Below are positions 35,694 through 44,093 of a stretch of DNA of 48,303 nucleotides, one piece after another. How positions within the stretch are numbered: the first letter of the stretch is position 1; the number at the start of each line of letters is the position of its first letter. This DNA is from Pedosphaera sp. GTDB taxonomy: Bacteria > Verrucomicrobiota > Verrucomicrobiia > Limisphaerales > Pedosphaeraceae. A model generated the notes under the pieces. The model was not told where the DNA came from and made no database searches. It saw only the letters and a list, made by a program, of their open reading frames with translations. The stretch lies in assembly GCA_028293325.1 (NCBI GenBank), contig JAQGPA010000209.1:1-48303 (forward strand), given 5' to 3'. Position numbers and translations under genes: made by a program.

Positions 35694-36376
35694 GCGTCGG
35701 CTCCCGTCGTCGGCGGAACTTTCTTTGCGCCAATTTTATTTTCGGTGCCCTTCATGAGGCGTTCGATATTTGCCTTGTGCTTGTAAATGGCCAATGCTGC
35801 CATGACTGCGGCAACGATAACCATGCGCGGACTGCGCCCGACGGCCCACGTCGCGAACGGCAGCACCAGAGCGGCCACGATGGAAGCAACCGAAACGTAG
35901 CGCGTCAACAGGCAAACGACAATCCAAACGCCGAGACTGATTAAAAATGCGTGTGGGACCAACGCCGCGATCACGCCGGCCGAGGTGGCAATGCCCTTGC
36001 CGCCCTTGAAGCGGAGCCAGCAGGTATAATTATGCCCAAGAATCGCCGACAGGCCGGCGATGATTTGCAGATATTCCTCACTGGATTCGTTCCAGGCGCC
36101 GGGAGCCAAAAGTTTTGTCACCAAGTGCGGCACGAGAGCAACGGAAACCCAGCCTTTCAAGCCGTCCACCACCAGAACGATAATGCCCGCCGGACGGCCC
36201 AAGATACGAAAAACATTGGTGGCGCCGATATTGCCGCTGCCCAGGGTGCGAATATCGACTCCCTTCGTGAGGCCGGCCAGATAACCGGTGGGAATCGAGC
36301 CCAACAGGTACGCCACCAACGCGGTTGTCAAACAAACAAGAATATCCACGCGCCACTTTATGAGCTTCGCTCGCAA
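35690..36376 (-). CDS. plsY: Glycerol-3-phosphate acyltransferase PlsY
   Basis: An inner-membrane acyltransferase moving an acyl group from acyl-phosphate to glycerol 3-phosphate, the first step of phosphatidate synthesis. Five spans are visible and the three conserved cytosolic motifs are present: SIPTGYL, GSGNIGATNVFR and FKGGKGIATSAG. The start is uncertain: a TTG at 36376 gives 228 residues, while a GTG at 36349 (VDILVCLTTALVAYLLGSIP) gives 219 and is closer to the family norm. It is coupled to gpsA by a four-base overlap and diverges from the oxidoreductase gene. Confidence 0.94.
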   Translation of the reverse strand: MRAKLIKWRVDILVCLTTALVAYLLGSIPTGYLAGLTKGVDIRTLGSGNIGATNVFRILGRPAGIIVLVVDGLKGWVSVALVPHLVTKLLAPGAWNESSEEYLQIIAGLSAILGHNYTCWLRFKGGKGIATSAGVIAALVPHAFLISLGVWIVVCLLTRYVSVASIVAALVLPFATWAVGRSPRMVIVAAVMAALAIYKHKANIERLMKGTENKIGAKKVPPTTGADA

Positions 36377-36430
36377 ACTTGAAAGCGCAAAGTTGCGCCG
36401 GCTGAATTATGAGATCCGCAAATTTTGCCT

Positions 36431-36458
36431 TTGAACTTTGAAGGGCCGCCCCTATACA
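36431..36458 (+). promoter_or_regulatory. Candidate promoter of the oxidoreductase-lpxB operon, predicted leaderless
   Basis: TTGAAC (36431-36436), 16-bp spacer, TATACA (36453-36458), then six bases to the ATG at 36465. No ribosome site. Confidence 0.45.
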
Positions 36459-36464
36459 TGCTTG

Positions 36465-37484
36465 ATGTCGTCAACCATCAAAGTGGCGGTCCTGGGAACC
36501 GGCTCCCTCGGCAAGGAACACGTGCGCATCTATGCCGACCTGGCGAAGGCCGGCCATGTGATCCTCACGGGCGTGTACGATGTAGCCGGCGAAACCGCGC
36601 AGAAGATCGCCGCCAAGCATGGCACGCGGGTGTTTGCTTCCGTGGCCGAAGCCGCGGCGGCCAGCGATGCCCTCAGCCTGGTCACGCCGACGACCACCCA
36701 TTTTGAACTCGCGCAAACGTTGCTGCAACAAGGCAAGCATTTGCTCATCGAAAAACCGATGACCGACAAGGCGGTGCAGGCAGCGGAGCTGGTGCAAATC
36801 GCGCAACAAAAGAATTGCGTCCTGCAGGTCGGCCACGTGGAGCGATTCAATCCGGTGTTTACTTACCTGGAAACCATTGCCACGGCCCCGCGCTTCATCG
36901 AAACGCACCGGCTGTCCCCCTACCCCGCCCGCAGCACGGATATTGGCGTGGTGCTCGACCTGATGATCCATGACCTCGACGTGGTGCTGGCTTTCGTCAA
37001 GTCGCCGGTGACCAGCGTGGATGCGGTTGGTATTCCGGTATTGAGCAAATCCGAGGATATTGCCAATGCGCGCCTGCGGTTTGCGAACGGTTGTGTGGCG
37101 AATCTCACCGCCAGCCGCGTGAGCCCGGAGCGCATGCGGAAAATTCGCGTGTTCAGCAGCGGGCCAAACACGAGTTATGTCTCGCTCGATTATCGGGCGC
37201 AGGAAGGGTACATTTACCGCATCGCCCGTGATGACGAGGAGGAATCGTCATTGCTGAAGAAACTGCTGGCGGCGAAGGATTCGACCATTGTGAGCCAATT
37301 TGGCGGCAAGCGCATCGTGCGCGAGCCGGTGCCGATTGAAAAAGCGGAGCCGCTGAAATTGGAATTGCAGAGTTTTGTGGATTGCGTTCGGGCGCGGCAG
37401 ACGCCAATTGTGAGCGGGGCTTCGGCCAAGCAGTCGCTGGATTTGGCGTTTGAAATCACGCGGCAGATCCAGGACGGGCGCTAG
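36465..37484 (+). CDS. Gfo/Idh/MocA family oxidoreductase
   Basis: A 339-residue NAD(P)-dependent sugar oxidoreductase. The Rossmann fold KVAVLGTGSLGKEHVRIY (residues 6-23) is followed by the family Glu-Lys-Pro at LIEKPMTDKAVQA and the substrate-side segments VGHVERFNPVF and LDLMIHDLDVVLAF, whose His may be catalytic. The position one gene ahead of lpxB resembles clusters in which GnnA, an oxidoreductase of this family, oxidises UDP-GlcNAc at C3 for diamino-sugar lipid A. No aminotransferase partner (GnnB) is in the window, so that role is only a hypothesis. The ATG at 36465 is preferred over an upstream TTG that lies in the promoter. Confidence 0.9.
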   Translation: MSSTIKVAVLGTGSLGKEHVRIYADLAKAGHVILTGVYDVAGETAQKIAAKHGTRVFASVAEAAAASDALSLVTPTTTHFELAQTLLQQGKHLLIEKPMTDKAVQAAELVQIAQQKNCVLQVGHVERFNPVFTYLETIATAPRFIETHRLSPYPARSTDIGVVLDLMIHDLDVVLAFVKSPVTSVDAVGIPVLSKSEDIANARLRFANGCVANLTASRVSPERMRKIRVFSSGPNTSYVSLDYRAQEGYIYRIARDDEEESSLLKKLLAAKDSTIVSQFGGKRIVREPVPIEKAEPLKLELQSFVDCVRARQTPIVSGASAKQSLDLAFEITRQIQDGR

Positions 37485-37490
37485 TCGAGC

Positions 37491-37898
37491 ATGGGCTTTA
37501 TCATCATCATACCGTTTGCCGCGCTGGCCGGCTGGTCGATCTTCGCGCTGTTCCGCTGGCTGCGGCGCGGCCATTATCCGCCGAAATGGTGGCGGGCGTT
37601 CACGCTGCTGGCTGGCAGCGGACTTGCGCTGGGGGTCTGGTTTGCATTTTTTTTGGAATATAAAGTGGGCAACATACACATCGAAGGATTTCCCATTCCG
37701 GCGGGAATCTCCCAGCGGGAGAAACCGACTGAGCCGTGGGTAAAATCCCCGTTGCCTGCCGCCATCCGTTACGGCGCGATGATCACGGATCTCTTAAGCG
37801 GCGTGGCCTTGTGTCTGGCGCCCATCGCGGTGGCCGCTTTTTTCAAGGAGAACATGATCAAACGGGACGCCGACGGCAAACCGATCAATCCCGCATGA
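37491..37898 (+). CDS. Small membrane protein between oxidoreductase and lpxB
   Basis: A 135-residue protein with three hydrophobic spans: residues ~2-22 (FIIIIPFAALAGWSIFALF), ~37-56 (FTLLAGSGLALGVWFAFFL) and ~92-118 (AAIRYGAMITDLLSGVALCLAPIAVAAFF). The loop between spans 2 and 3 (GNIHIEGFPIPAGISQREK) is probably on the opposite side from the Arg/Lys-rich first loop. No family is recognised. It starts 6 nt after the oxidoreductase stop and its stop overlaps the lpxB start (ATGA), so it is translated with lpxB. An accessory role in envelope lipid synthesis is inferred from position alone. Confidence 0.78.
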   Translation: MGFIIIIPFAALAGWSIFALFRWLRRGHYPPKWWRAFTLLAGSGLALGVWFAFFLEYKVGNIHIEGFPIPAGISQREKPTEPWVKSPLPAAIRYGAMITDLLSGVALCLAPIAVAAFFKENMIKRDADGKPINPA

Positions 37899-39088
37899 CG
37901 CCGAAACGTTTCATGGTGATTGCCGGCGAGGCCAGCGGGGATATGCTGGCCGCCGAACTCGTCCGGGAGTTGCGCGCGGGAATCCAGCGGCAGCCGACTT
38001 ACACGAATGATCTGCAACCGTTGCAAGCGGATCTGGCGCCCCGGTTTTTTGGCGCGGGCGGGCCGTGCATGGCTGCAGCGGGAGTGGAACTCGCCTTCGA
38101 CATGACGTCGCACGCCGTGGTGGGATTGGTGGAAGTGATCAAGCGGTATGGCAAATTTAAGCGACTTTTTGATGAACTTTTTCAAATGGCAGTGGACCGG
38201 GAACCGCACGTTATCATCTGTGTGGATTTCTCGGGGTTTAACCGGCGCTTCGCCCATGCCATCAAAAAATATGTTCGCCAGCGACGCGGGCCATTCTTTG
38301 ATTGGAATCCAAAGATTATTCAATATGTGTCGCCGCAAGTCTGGGCCTCGCGGGAAGGTCGCGCCCGGCAAGTGGCGGAGGATTTTAATTTAATACTGAG
38401 CATCATCCCGTTCGAGAAGGCGTGGTATGAAGCGCGTTATCCAAAATTGAAGGTGGAATTTGTCGGTCATCCGATGCTGGACCGATACGGGAATGTGGAG
38501 GGCGGAGGGCGGAGGGCGGAATTAACCTCCTCAATCGTGCTGCTCCCGGGCAGTCGCAAGGCAGAATTGGAACGGCATCTGCCGGTAATGCTGCCAGCCT
38601 TGCGCATTATTCAGGCAGCTCAACCTGGGACACGCGCCACAATGATTTTGCCGAACGAAAGCCTGGCCAAAATGGTGGGCGATGCTCCGGCCAGCGGACT
38701 TAAAATTCAAGTGGGTGGTTTGGCGGAGGCTTTGGCGCAAGCCACAGTGGCCATCGCCTCAACCGGCACGGTGACGATGGAGTGCGCCTATTTTGGCGTG
38801 CCGACCGTCACACTTTACCGAACTTCCTGGAGCACTTATCAAATCGGCAGGCGCATCATCAAGGTCAAATCTCTTACCATGCCCAACCTGCTGGCGAACG
38901 AGGAAATTTATCCGGAATTCATCCAAGCAGCGGCCACACCGGAAAATATTTCCCGCGCGACGCTTGAATTCCTGCGCAATGAACCGGCACGCAACCGTGT
39001 GAAAGAAAAACTAACGGGAGTTATCACCTCGCTGGGCGGGCCGGGTGCCAGCCGACGCGCCGCCGAGGCGATCCTCAGAATTCTTTAA
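37895..39088 (+). CDS. lpxB: Lipid-A-disaccharide synthase
   Basis: A 397-residue GT-B glycosyltransferase (GT19) that joins UDP-2,3-diacylglucosamine to lipid X, forming the beta-1,6 disaccharide of lipid A at the inner membrane. Motifs: VIAGEASGDMLAAELVREL at the N-terminus, VCVDFSGFNRRFA, QYVSPQVWASREGRARQVAEDFNLILSIIPFE, VEFVGHPMLD, LLPGSRKAEL and the acceptor/nucleotide site IASTGTVTMECAYFGVPTVTLYRT. The ATG at 37895 overlaps the upstream gene and gives the family N-terminus. In the linker before LLPGSRK a heptanucleotide repeat encodes EGGGRRAE. Presence of this gene supports an LPS-bearing outer membrane. Confidence 0.96.
   Translation: MTPKRFMVIAGEASGDMLAAELVRELRAGIQRQPTYTNDLQPLQADLAPRFFGAGGPCMAAAGVELAFDMTSHAVVGLVEVIKRYGKFKRLFDELFQMAVDREPHVIICVDFSGFNRRFAHAIKKYVRQRRGPFFDWNPKIIQYVSPQVWASREGRARQVAEDFNLILSIIPFEKAWYEARYPKLKVEFVGHPMLDRYGNVEGGGRRAELTSSIVLLPGSRKAELERHLPVMLPALRIIQAAQPGTRATMILPNESLAKMVGDAPASGLKIQVGGLAEALAQATVAIASTGTVTMECAYFGVPTVTLYRTSWSTYQIGRRIIKVKSLTMPNLLANEEIYPEFIQAAATPENISRATLEFLRNEPARNRVKEKLTGVITSLGGPGASRRAAEAILRIL
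38497..38520 (+). repeat. Heptanucleotide tandem repeat inside lpxB
   Basis: Three full copies of GGAGGGC (38497-38503, 38504-38510, 38511-38517) plus GGA. Gain or loss of one unit would shift the lpxB frame; the present copy number keeps it open. Confidence 0.8.
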
Positions 39089-39123
39089 GCTCACCATAAG
39101 GCAGGCTTGCAAGGTCATCGGGT

Positions 39124-39777
39124 TTGAACTATTTGTTGGCCAGCTTGAAAAAATCTGATCGGCCGGAAATTCCGCGGAAAACGATTTATCGTTTGTCGAT
39201 TTACCTGCGCTGCCTCGCACGGCTAAAGGACAATGCGATTCGCACGGTTTCGAGCGAGACGCTGGCCAAAGTGGCCGGTGTCAAATCAACGCAACTCCGC
39301 AAGGACCTCACTTACTTCGGCCAGTTTGGCACGCGCGGCCTGGGTTACGACGTGGAGCAATTGTCCCAGATGATCTACGATGAACTGGGCACCAAGAGCC
39401 TGCAGCCGGTCGTATTGGTGGGGGTGGGTAACCTCGGGTTGGCGCTGCTCTCCTATCGTGGCTTTGAGAAGGAAGGGTTTGAAATTGTCGCGGCTTTCGA
39501 CATTGATCCCAAACGCCGTCGCGACAAGAAAATCACCCAACCGATTCAAGGCATGGATAAACTTGCGGAGACCATTCATGCACGCGGGGTAAAAATGGCC
39601 ATTCTCACGGTTGCCGCAGCTTCTGCGCAGGAAGTGGCAAACACGCTGATTGGCTGTGGTGTTACCGGCATCTTAAATTTCGCGCCCATCGTGTTGCACG
39701 TGCCGGAAGAGGTGATGGTGAACAACGTGAATCTCGCCATCGAACTGGAAAACCTCAGCTACTTTATTCAGGAGTAG
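39124..39777 (+). CDS. rex: Redox-sensing transcriptional repressor Rex
   Basis: A 217-residue NADH-sensing repressor. The winged-helix domain (residues ~15-85: RKTIYRLSIYLRCL, VSSETLAKVAGVKSTQLRKDLTYFGQFGTRGLGYDV) binds DNA when NADH/NAD+ is low, and the Rossmann domain (VVLVGVGNLGLALLSY, FDIDPKR) senses the ratio. The C-terminal helix ENLSYFIQE swaps between subunits. The start is probably the TTG at 39124, with AAGG about 10 bases ahead; there is no ATG near the N-terminus. Rex usually controls fermentative and respiratory genes; no clear Rex operator was noticed in this window. Its 3' end overlaps the convergent SulP gene by 14 bp. Confidence 0.95.
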   Translation: MNYLLASLKKSDRPEIPRKTIYRLSIYLRCLARLKDNAIRTVSSETLAKVAGVKSTQLRKDLTYFGQFGTRGLGYDVEQLSQMIYDELGTKSLQPVVLVGVGNLGLALLSYRGFEKEGFEIVAAFDIDPKRRRDKKITQPIQGMDKLAETIHARGVKMAILTVAAASAQEVANTLIGCGVTGILNFAPIVLHVPEEVMVNNVNLAIELENLSYFIQE

Positions 39778-41476
39778 GGACGCGGTTGGGAGCGGGCTGG
39801 CCCCGGGAGGCTGCTTTTTGGGCCAGGATTTCGCGGGCGCGGGCCAGCGCGGCATCCAGGTGCGGGCAGACATTTTCCTCCCCGAGTTCATCGATGAAAC
39901 CATCGTTCTCCATCGTCAGCAAAGGTTGTGTGTGCGGTCCGCTGAGCACGAGCTGCTTGCCTTTACGGTGCAGTTTTTCGTAGATGTCCTCCAGGGCGTT
40001 CAAGCCGGTCGCATCCATCGCCAGCACGCTTTGCATTTTTAGAATAAGCACTTCCGGTTCCTGATTGGCGCGCTTCAGGGCGGTCTCTAATTTGTCGGCA
40101 GCGCCAAAAAGAAATGCGCCGAAAACCCGGTAGACCAACACGCCCTTCGGCACTTCCTTGCCGAACAGAGAATTGTGCGCGCCCTCAGGGTCGGAGTTTT
40201 CATTCAGCGCGGTGATCTGCATGGTTTCGGAGACCCGTTTGATGAACAGAATCGCGGCCAGAATCATCCCAATCCCGACCGCCTTGGGCAAATCCGTCAA
40301 CACTGTGAGCGCGAAAACCGAGAGGAACACCGCGGAATCGCTCTTGGGCCATTTCGCCAGGCGCCGGAATTGGTGCCATTCGCCCATGTTGAACGCCACC
40401 ACGACGAGGACCGAACTCAGGACGGCCAAGGGGATGTATTTCGCCAAGGGAGCGGCAATTAGTATGATAAGCAGCAGGGTGAGGGCATGAACGATGCCGG
40501 CAATGGGAGTGCGTCCCCCGCTCCGCACGTTGGTGGCTGTGCGCGCGATGGCTCCTGTCGCGGGAATGCCGCCGAAGAGCGGACAGAAGATGTTGGCGAA
40601 TCCCTGCGCGACCAATTCCTGGTTGGAATCGTGGCGGTCGTCGATCATGCCATCGGCCACGACCGCGGAGAGAAGCGATTCGATGGCGGCCAGCAGGGCA
40701 ATGGTAAAGGCCGGCTCAAAAAGGTGCTCGATATTGGTCCAAGCCAGTTCCGGAAAGTGAAATTTTGGCAGACCCTGAGGAATTCCATGGAAGCGGGTAT
40801 CAATGGTCTCGACGGGGATTTTGAAGGCAGCCACGACGACTGTTGCCAATAGCAGGGCGACGATTGAGCCGGGGACACGTTGCGCGAGTTTCTTCGGCCA
40901 GGTTTTGATAATGACGATGGAGGCAACGCCAAGCGCCAAGGTGCGCCAGTCGATCACCCGGATGTTTTCGAGCAAGACCTTGATCTTTCCCACAAAGTCC
41001 GGAGGCATTTTGTCAACCGGAAGGCCGAGAAAGTCCTTGATTTGGGTGCTGAAAATGAGCACCGCGATGCCACAAGTGAATCCCATGGTGACCGGAAACG
41101 GGATGAATTTAATCATGCCACCCATACGGGTAAAACCCATGATGAGGAGCATGATGCCCGCCATGATGGTGCAGATGTAAAGATTATCGATGTGGTAAAC
41201 CACGATAATCCCGGCCACGATGCTGACAAAAGCGCCGGTGGGGCCACCGATTTGGACACGGGAGCCGCCGATCGCGGAGATTATGAAGCCGGCGATAACG
41301 GCGGTGAAAATGCCAGCTTGCGGCGTGACGCCGGACGCAATCCCGAAAGCCATGGCCAGCGGCAAGGCCACAATGCCCACCGTGACCCCGGCGACCAGAT
41401 CCGCGACCAGGTCCTGGCGGGAGTAATTTTTTAAAGTATCAACTAACTTTGGATGAAAGGACCATTCCAGTTTCAT
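39764..41476 (-). CDS. SulP family anion transporter with STAS domain
   Basis: A 570-residue secondary transporter for an inorganic anion such as sulfate or bicarbonate. The membrane part has about twelve to fourteen helices and the family blocks DLVADLVAGVTVGIVALPLAMAFGIASG and LFGGIPATGAIARTATNVRSGGRTP. The C-terminal STAS domain (residues ~440-550) has the strand-helix motif ILKMQSVLAMDATGLNALE. The substrate cannot be read from sequence. The start is the ATG at 41476, without a clear ribosome site; 137 nt separate it from the EIIA gene upstream. Its end overlaps rex tail to tail. Confidence 0.93.
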   Translation of the reverse strand: MKLEWSFHPKLVDTLKNYSRQDLVADLVAGVTVGIVALPLAMAFGIASGVTPQAGIFTAVIAGFIISAIGGSRVQIGGPTGAFVSIVAGIIVVYHIDNLYICTIMAGIMLLIMGFTRMGGMIKFIPFPVTMGFTCGIAVLIFSTQIKDFLGLPVDKMPPDFVGKIKVLLENIRVIDWRTLALGVASIVIIKTWPKKLAQRVPGSIVALLLATVVVAAFKIPVETIDTRFHGIPQGLPKFHFPELAWTNIEHLFEPAFTIALLAAIESLLSAVVADGMIDDRHDSNQELVAQGFANIFCPLFGGIPATGAIARTATNVRSGGRTPIAGIVHALTLLLIILIAAPLAKYIPLAVLSSVLVVVAFNMGEWHQFRRLAKWPKSDSAVFLSVFALTVLTDLPKAVGIGMILAAILFIKRVSETMQITALNENSDPEGAHNSLFGKEVPKGVLVYRVFGAFLFGAADKLETALKRANQEPEVLILKMQSVLAMDATGLNALEDIYEKLHRKGKQLVLSGPHTQPLLTMENDGFIDELGEENVCPHLDAALARAREILAQKAASRGQPAPNRVPTPE

Positions 41477-41613
41477 TAATCCACATTCGGTAAAAAGAGC
41501 TATGAGCTATTTGCTCGACGGTCGCATTCTGCGGAAATACCGCCAGAATTCAATCGGATTTTGCGGATTGCCATTTTTGGGCAAGAAGAAGGCAAGAAAC
41601 GGCTGGAACCGGC

Positions 41614-42135
41614 TTATTTGCGAAGAGGAATCCGGCTGAGAAGCTCGAGGAGTTCGCGGGCAGTGACGGCGGTGCGGAACTGAGCCAGTAATGTGGGGTC
41701 CTTGCCAATTCGTGCCATGCCGGTAAGCAGCTTCAGATAGCCCGTGGTATCGCTGACAGGAACAGCATTTAGAAAGACGAATTGCACCTTCAACGAACCG
41801 GCCCTGCCCCACTCAAACGGCACGGGAGCGCGACCCAGGGCGAATTGCAGCCGGAGGCAGGCATTCGAGCGAACATGCGGGAAGGCGGCGCCAAACTCCA
41901 TGGCGGTGCTCATTTGCTGCTCCCGGTCCAAGGCGATGTAATTGAGCTTCTGCGCGTCCCATTGGACATCGCTTTTTTGGAACGTGTTGCTCAATTCCAA
42001 AATCGCGCCCGGAATATCGCAGCCCTGCATGGTGGGAAGAATCAATGCCTCGCTGGTAAAGTCAGCCAGCGTAAGGATTTTCCCGGCATCGGGGAGAGGA
42101 TTGGAACTCACGGGTTTTTTCGTCGCCTTTGGCAA
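41614..42135 (-). CDS. PTS EIIA type-2 domain protein (nitrogen/fructose type)
   Basis: A 173-residue protein: a Lys/Pro-rich N-terminal tail (~20 residues), then one EIIA-2 domain. The phosphorylated histidine is His87 in EFGAAFPHVRS; flanking blocks ILTLADFTSEALILPT and LKVQFVFLNAVPVSDTTGYLKLLTGMARI fit the family. Stand-alone EIIA proteins of this kind mostly regulate by binding targets such as kinases and transporters. The gene starts 8 nt after the aspS stop and precedes a SulP transporter, so it could regulate that transporter, which is only a guess. The start codon is a TTG at 42135 or a GTG a few codons in; the nearest ATG is out of frame. Confidence 0.85.
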   Translation of the reverse strand: MPKATKKPVSSNPLPDAGKILTLADFTSEALILPTMQGCDIPGAILELSNTFQKSDVQWDAQKLNYIALDREQQMSTAMEFGAAFPHVRSNACLRLQFALGRAPVPFEWGRAGSLKVQFVFLNAVPVSDTTGYLKLLTGMARIGKDPTLLAQFRTAVTARELLELLSRIPLRK

Positions 42136-42143
42136 AGCGCATA

Positions 42144-43943
42144 CTATTCCTTCTTCGCCACTTTCAGTTCGAGATGCAGGTCGCGCAATTGTTTGGGTTC
42201 CACGGGCGCGGGGGAATCGGTCATAAGATCCGTGCCTTTGGCGGTTTTGGGGAAGGCAATGACGTCCCGGATGCTCAGGGTGCCGCAGAGAATGGCGATC
42301 AAGCGATCGAAGCCAAGCGCGATGCCGCCGTGCGGCGGTGCGCCGTAACGGAAGGCTTCGAGCATGTAGCCGAAGCGGGCCTTGACCATCTCCGGCGGGA
42401 TTTGCAGCACTTGCTCGAAAATGGTTTTCTGCACATCGGGTTGATGGATACGGATGGAACCGCCGCCCAATTCAACGCCGTTGACCACAATGTCATAATG
42501 CTGGCCGCGAACTTTCTTGGGATCGCTCGTCAGGAACGGGATGTCCTCGGTCACGGGCGCGGTGAAGGGATGGTGGCTGGAATACCAGCGGTTTTGTTCC
42601 TTGTCGAAACTCAAGAGCGGGAATTCGACGACCCAAAGGAAATCGAACCGGTCGGCTGGGATGGTCAGTTTCCCCTGCTCTTTCAGGACGTCGGCAGAAT
42701 AGAGACGAATCTTGCCGAGGATTTCGCAGGCGGTGAGCCATTGGTCGGCGGCAAAGAGAATCAAATCCCCTTCTTCAATTGCGAGTTTTTGCGTGAGCGC
42801 GGCTTTTTCGGCATCGTTGAAAAACTTAACGATGGGCGATTTCCATTCACCTTTTTCGACCTTGATGAACGCCAGGCCCTTGGCGCCGAAACTCTTGGCG
42901 TATTCGGTCATGGTCTCGATCTGGCCTTGTGTGGCGCCGGCGAGGCCCTTGGCGTTGATGGCCTTGACCACGCCGCCGTTGGCGATGGCGCCGCTAAATA
43001 CTTTAAAGGTGCTGGCGCGAAATTCCTCGGTGAAGTCGGCAAGCTCCATCCCGAAACGGGTATCGGGCTTGTCGATGCCGTAACTATTCAGCGCTTCGTT
43101 GAAGGAAATGCGGCGGAAAGATGCAGGAATATCGATGTTCAGCGCCACTTTCCAAACACGCTTCAGCAGGCCTTCGATCAGGGCGTAGATGTCTTCGCGT
43201 TCGATGAAAGACATTTCCAGATCGACCTGGGTGAATTCCGGCTGGCGGTCGGCGCGCAAATCTTCATCGCGATAGCAGCGGGCGAGTTGGAAATAACGCT
43301 CCACACCGGCGACCATGAGGATTTGTTTGAATTGTTGCGGCGATTGCGGGAGCGCATAGAACTGGCCGGGATGAATGCGGCTGGGCACGAGAAATTCACG
43401 CGCGCCTTCCGGCGTGGATTTGAACAACGTGGGGGTCTCGACTTCGAGAAAGCCTTGCTCATCGAGAAACACGCGCGCGGCAGTGGCCACCTTGCTACGG
43501 AGGCGAAGATTGCGAGCCATCTCCGGACGACGCAAATCCAGGTAACGATATTGCAGGCGCAACTCCTCGTTCACCTTGGCGGCGACTTCGGGATCGTCCA
43601 CGGGGAAAGGGAGGACTTCCGCCATGTTGAGCACTTCCAGCGCGGTAACACCGACTTCGACTTCGCCGGTGGCGATTTTGGAATTGTTGGTGCCGGCGGG
43701 ACGATGGCGGACTTTGCCGGAGACGCTGATGACGCATTCGCTGCGGAGCGAGGCGGCGCGGTCGAAAAGGTCCTGGGGCAGGTCCGAGGGGTCAAAAACA
43801 GTTTGGGTGCGGCCTTCGCGGTCGCGGATGTCGATGAAGATCAGGCCGCCGAGGTCGCGGCGGGAATGGACCCAGCCCGACAAAGTCACCGTTTGCCCGA
43901 TGTGCGCCGGGCGAAGTTCGTTACAATGATGCGTACGTTTCAT
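42144..43943 (-). CDS. aspS: Aspartyl-tRNA synthetase
   Basis: A 599-residue class IIb aminoacyl-tRNA synthetase of the bacterial type. The N-terminal OB anticodon-binding domain (QTVTLSGWVHSRRDLGGLIFIDIRDREG, residues ~17-44) is followed by class II motif 1 in the FLEVETPTLFKSTPEGAREFLVPS region, motif 2 (YFQLARCYRDEDLRADRQPEFTQVDLEMSF), the bacterial GAD insertion (~290-420) and motif 3 (GIALGFDRLIAIL). It charges tRNA-Asp, and tRNA-Asn too if the genome lacks an AsnRS; this cannot be judged here. The ATG at 43943 gives the standard N-terminus. The EIIA gene follows at once. Confidence 0.97.
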   Translation of the reverse strand: MKRTHHCNELRPAHIGQTVTLSGWVHSRRDLGGLIFIDIRDREGRTQTVFDPSDLPQDLFDRAASLRSECVISVSGKVRHRPAGTNNSKIATGEVEVGVTALEVLNMAEVLPFPVDDPEVAAKVNEELRLQYRYLDLRRPEMARNLRLRSKVATAARVFLDEQGFLEVETPTLFKSTPEGAREFLVPSRIHPGQFYALPQSPQQFKQILMVAGVERYFQLARCYRDEDLRADRQPEFTQVDLEMSFIEREDIYALIEGLLKRVWKVALNIDIPASFRRISFNEALNSYGIDKPDTRFGMELADFTEEFRASTFKVFSGAIANGGVVKAINAKGLAGATQGQIETMTEYAKSFGAKGLAFIKVEKGEWKSPIVKFFNDAEKAALTQKLAIEEGDLILFAADQWLTACEILGKIRLYSADVLKEQGKLTIPADRFDFLWVVEFPLLSFDKEQNRWYSSHHPFTAPVTEDIPFLTSDPKKVRGQHYDIVVNGVELGGGSIRIHQPDVQKTIFEQVLQIPPEMVKARFGYMLEAFRYGAPPHGGIALGFDRLIAILCGTLSIRDVIAFPKTAKGTDLMTDSPAPVEPKQLRDLHLELKVAKKE

Positions 43944-43995
43944 GAATCAGTATTCCACAACTGCGCTTAAGGAGCAGCAGCATCCCGGCTTGAAC

Positions 43996-44017
43996 GGCGG
44001 CGACTCCAGTCGCCGCC
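43996..44017. repeat. REP-like extragenic palindrome
   Basis: Perfect 10-bp arms GGCGGCGACT (43996-44005) and AGTCGCCGCC (44008-44017) with two bases between. An A6 run follows on the plus strand, so it is not a terminator for the minus-strand genes on either side. Similar GC-rich palindromes recur in verrucomicrobial spacers as I recall. Confidence 0.55.
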
Positions 44018-44093
44018 AAAAAAGCGAAAGAGTATTTTGGCGGTAAACGGGGCGGAATTCAAAGGGAAAGTTTGCCGGGTTTCGGCACAGGCG

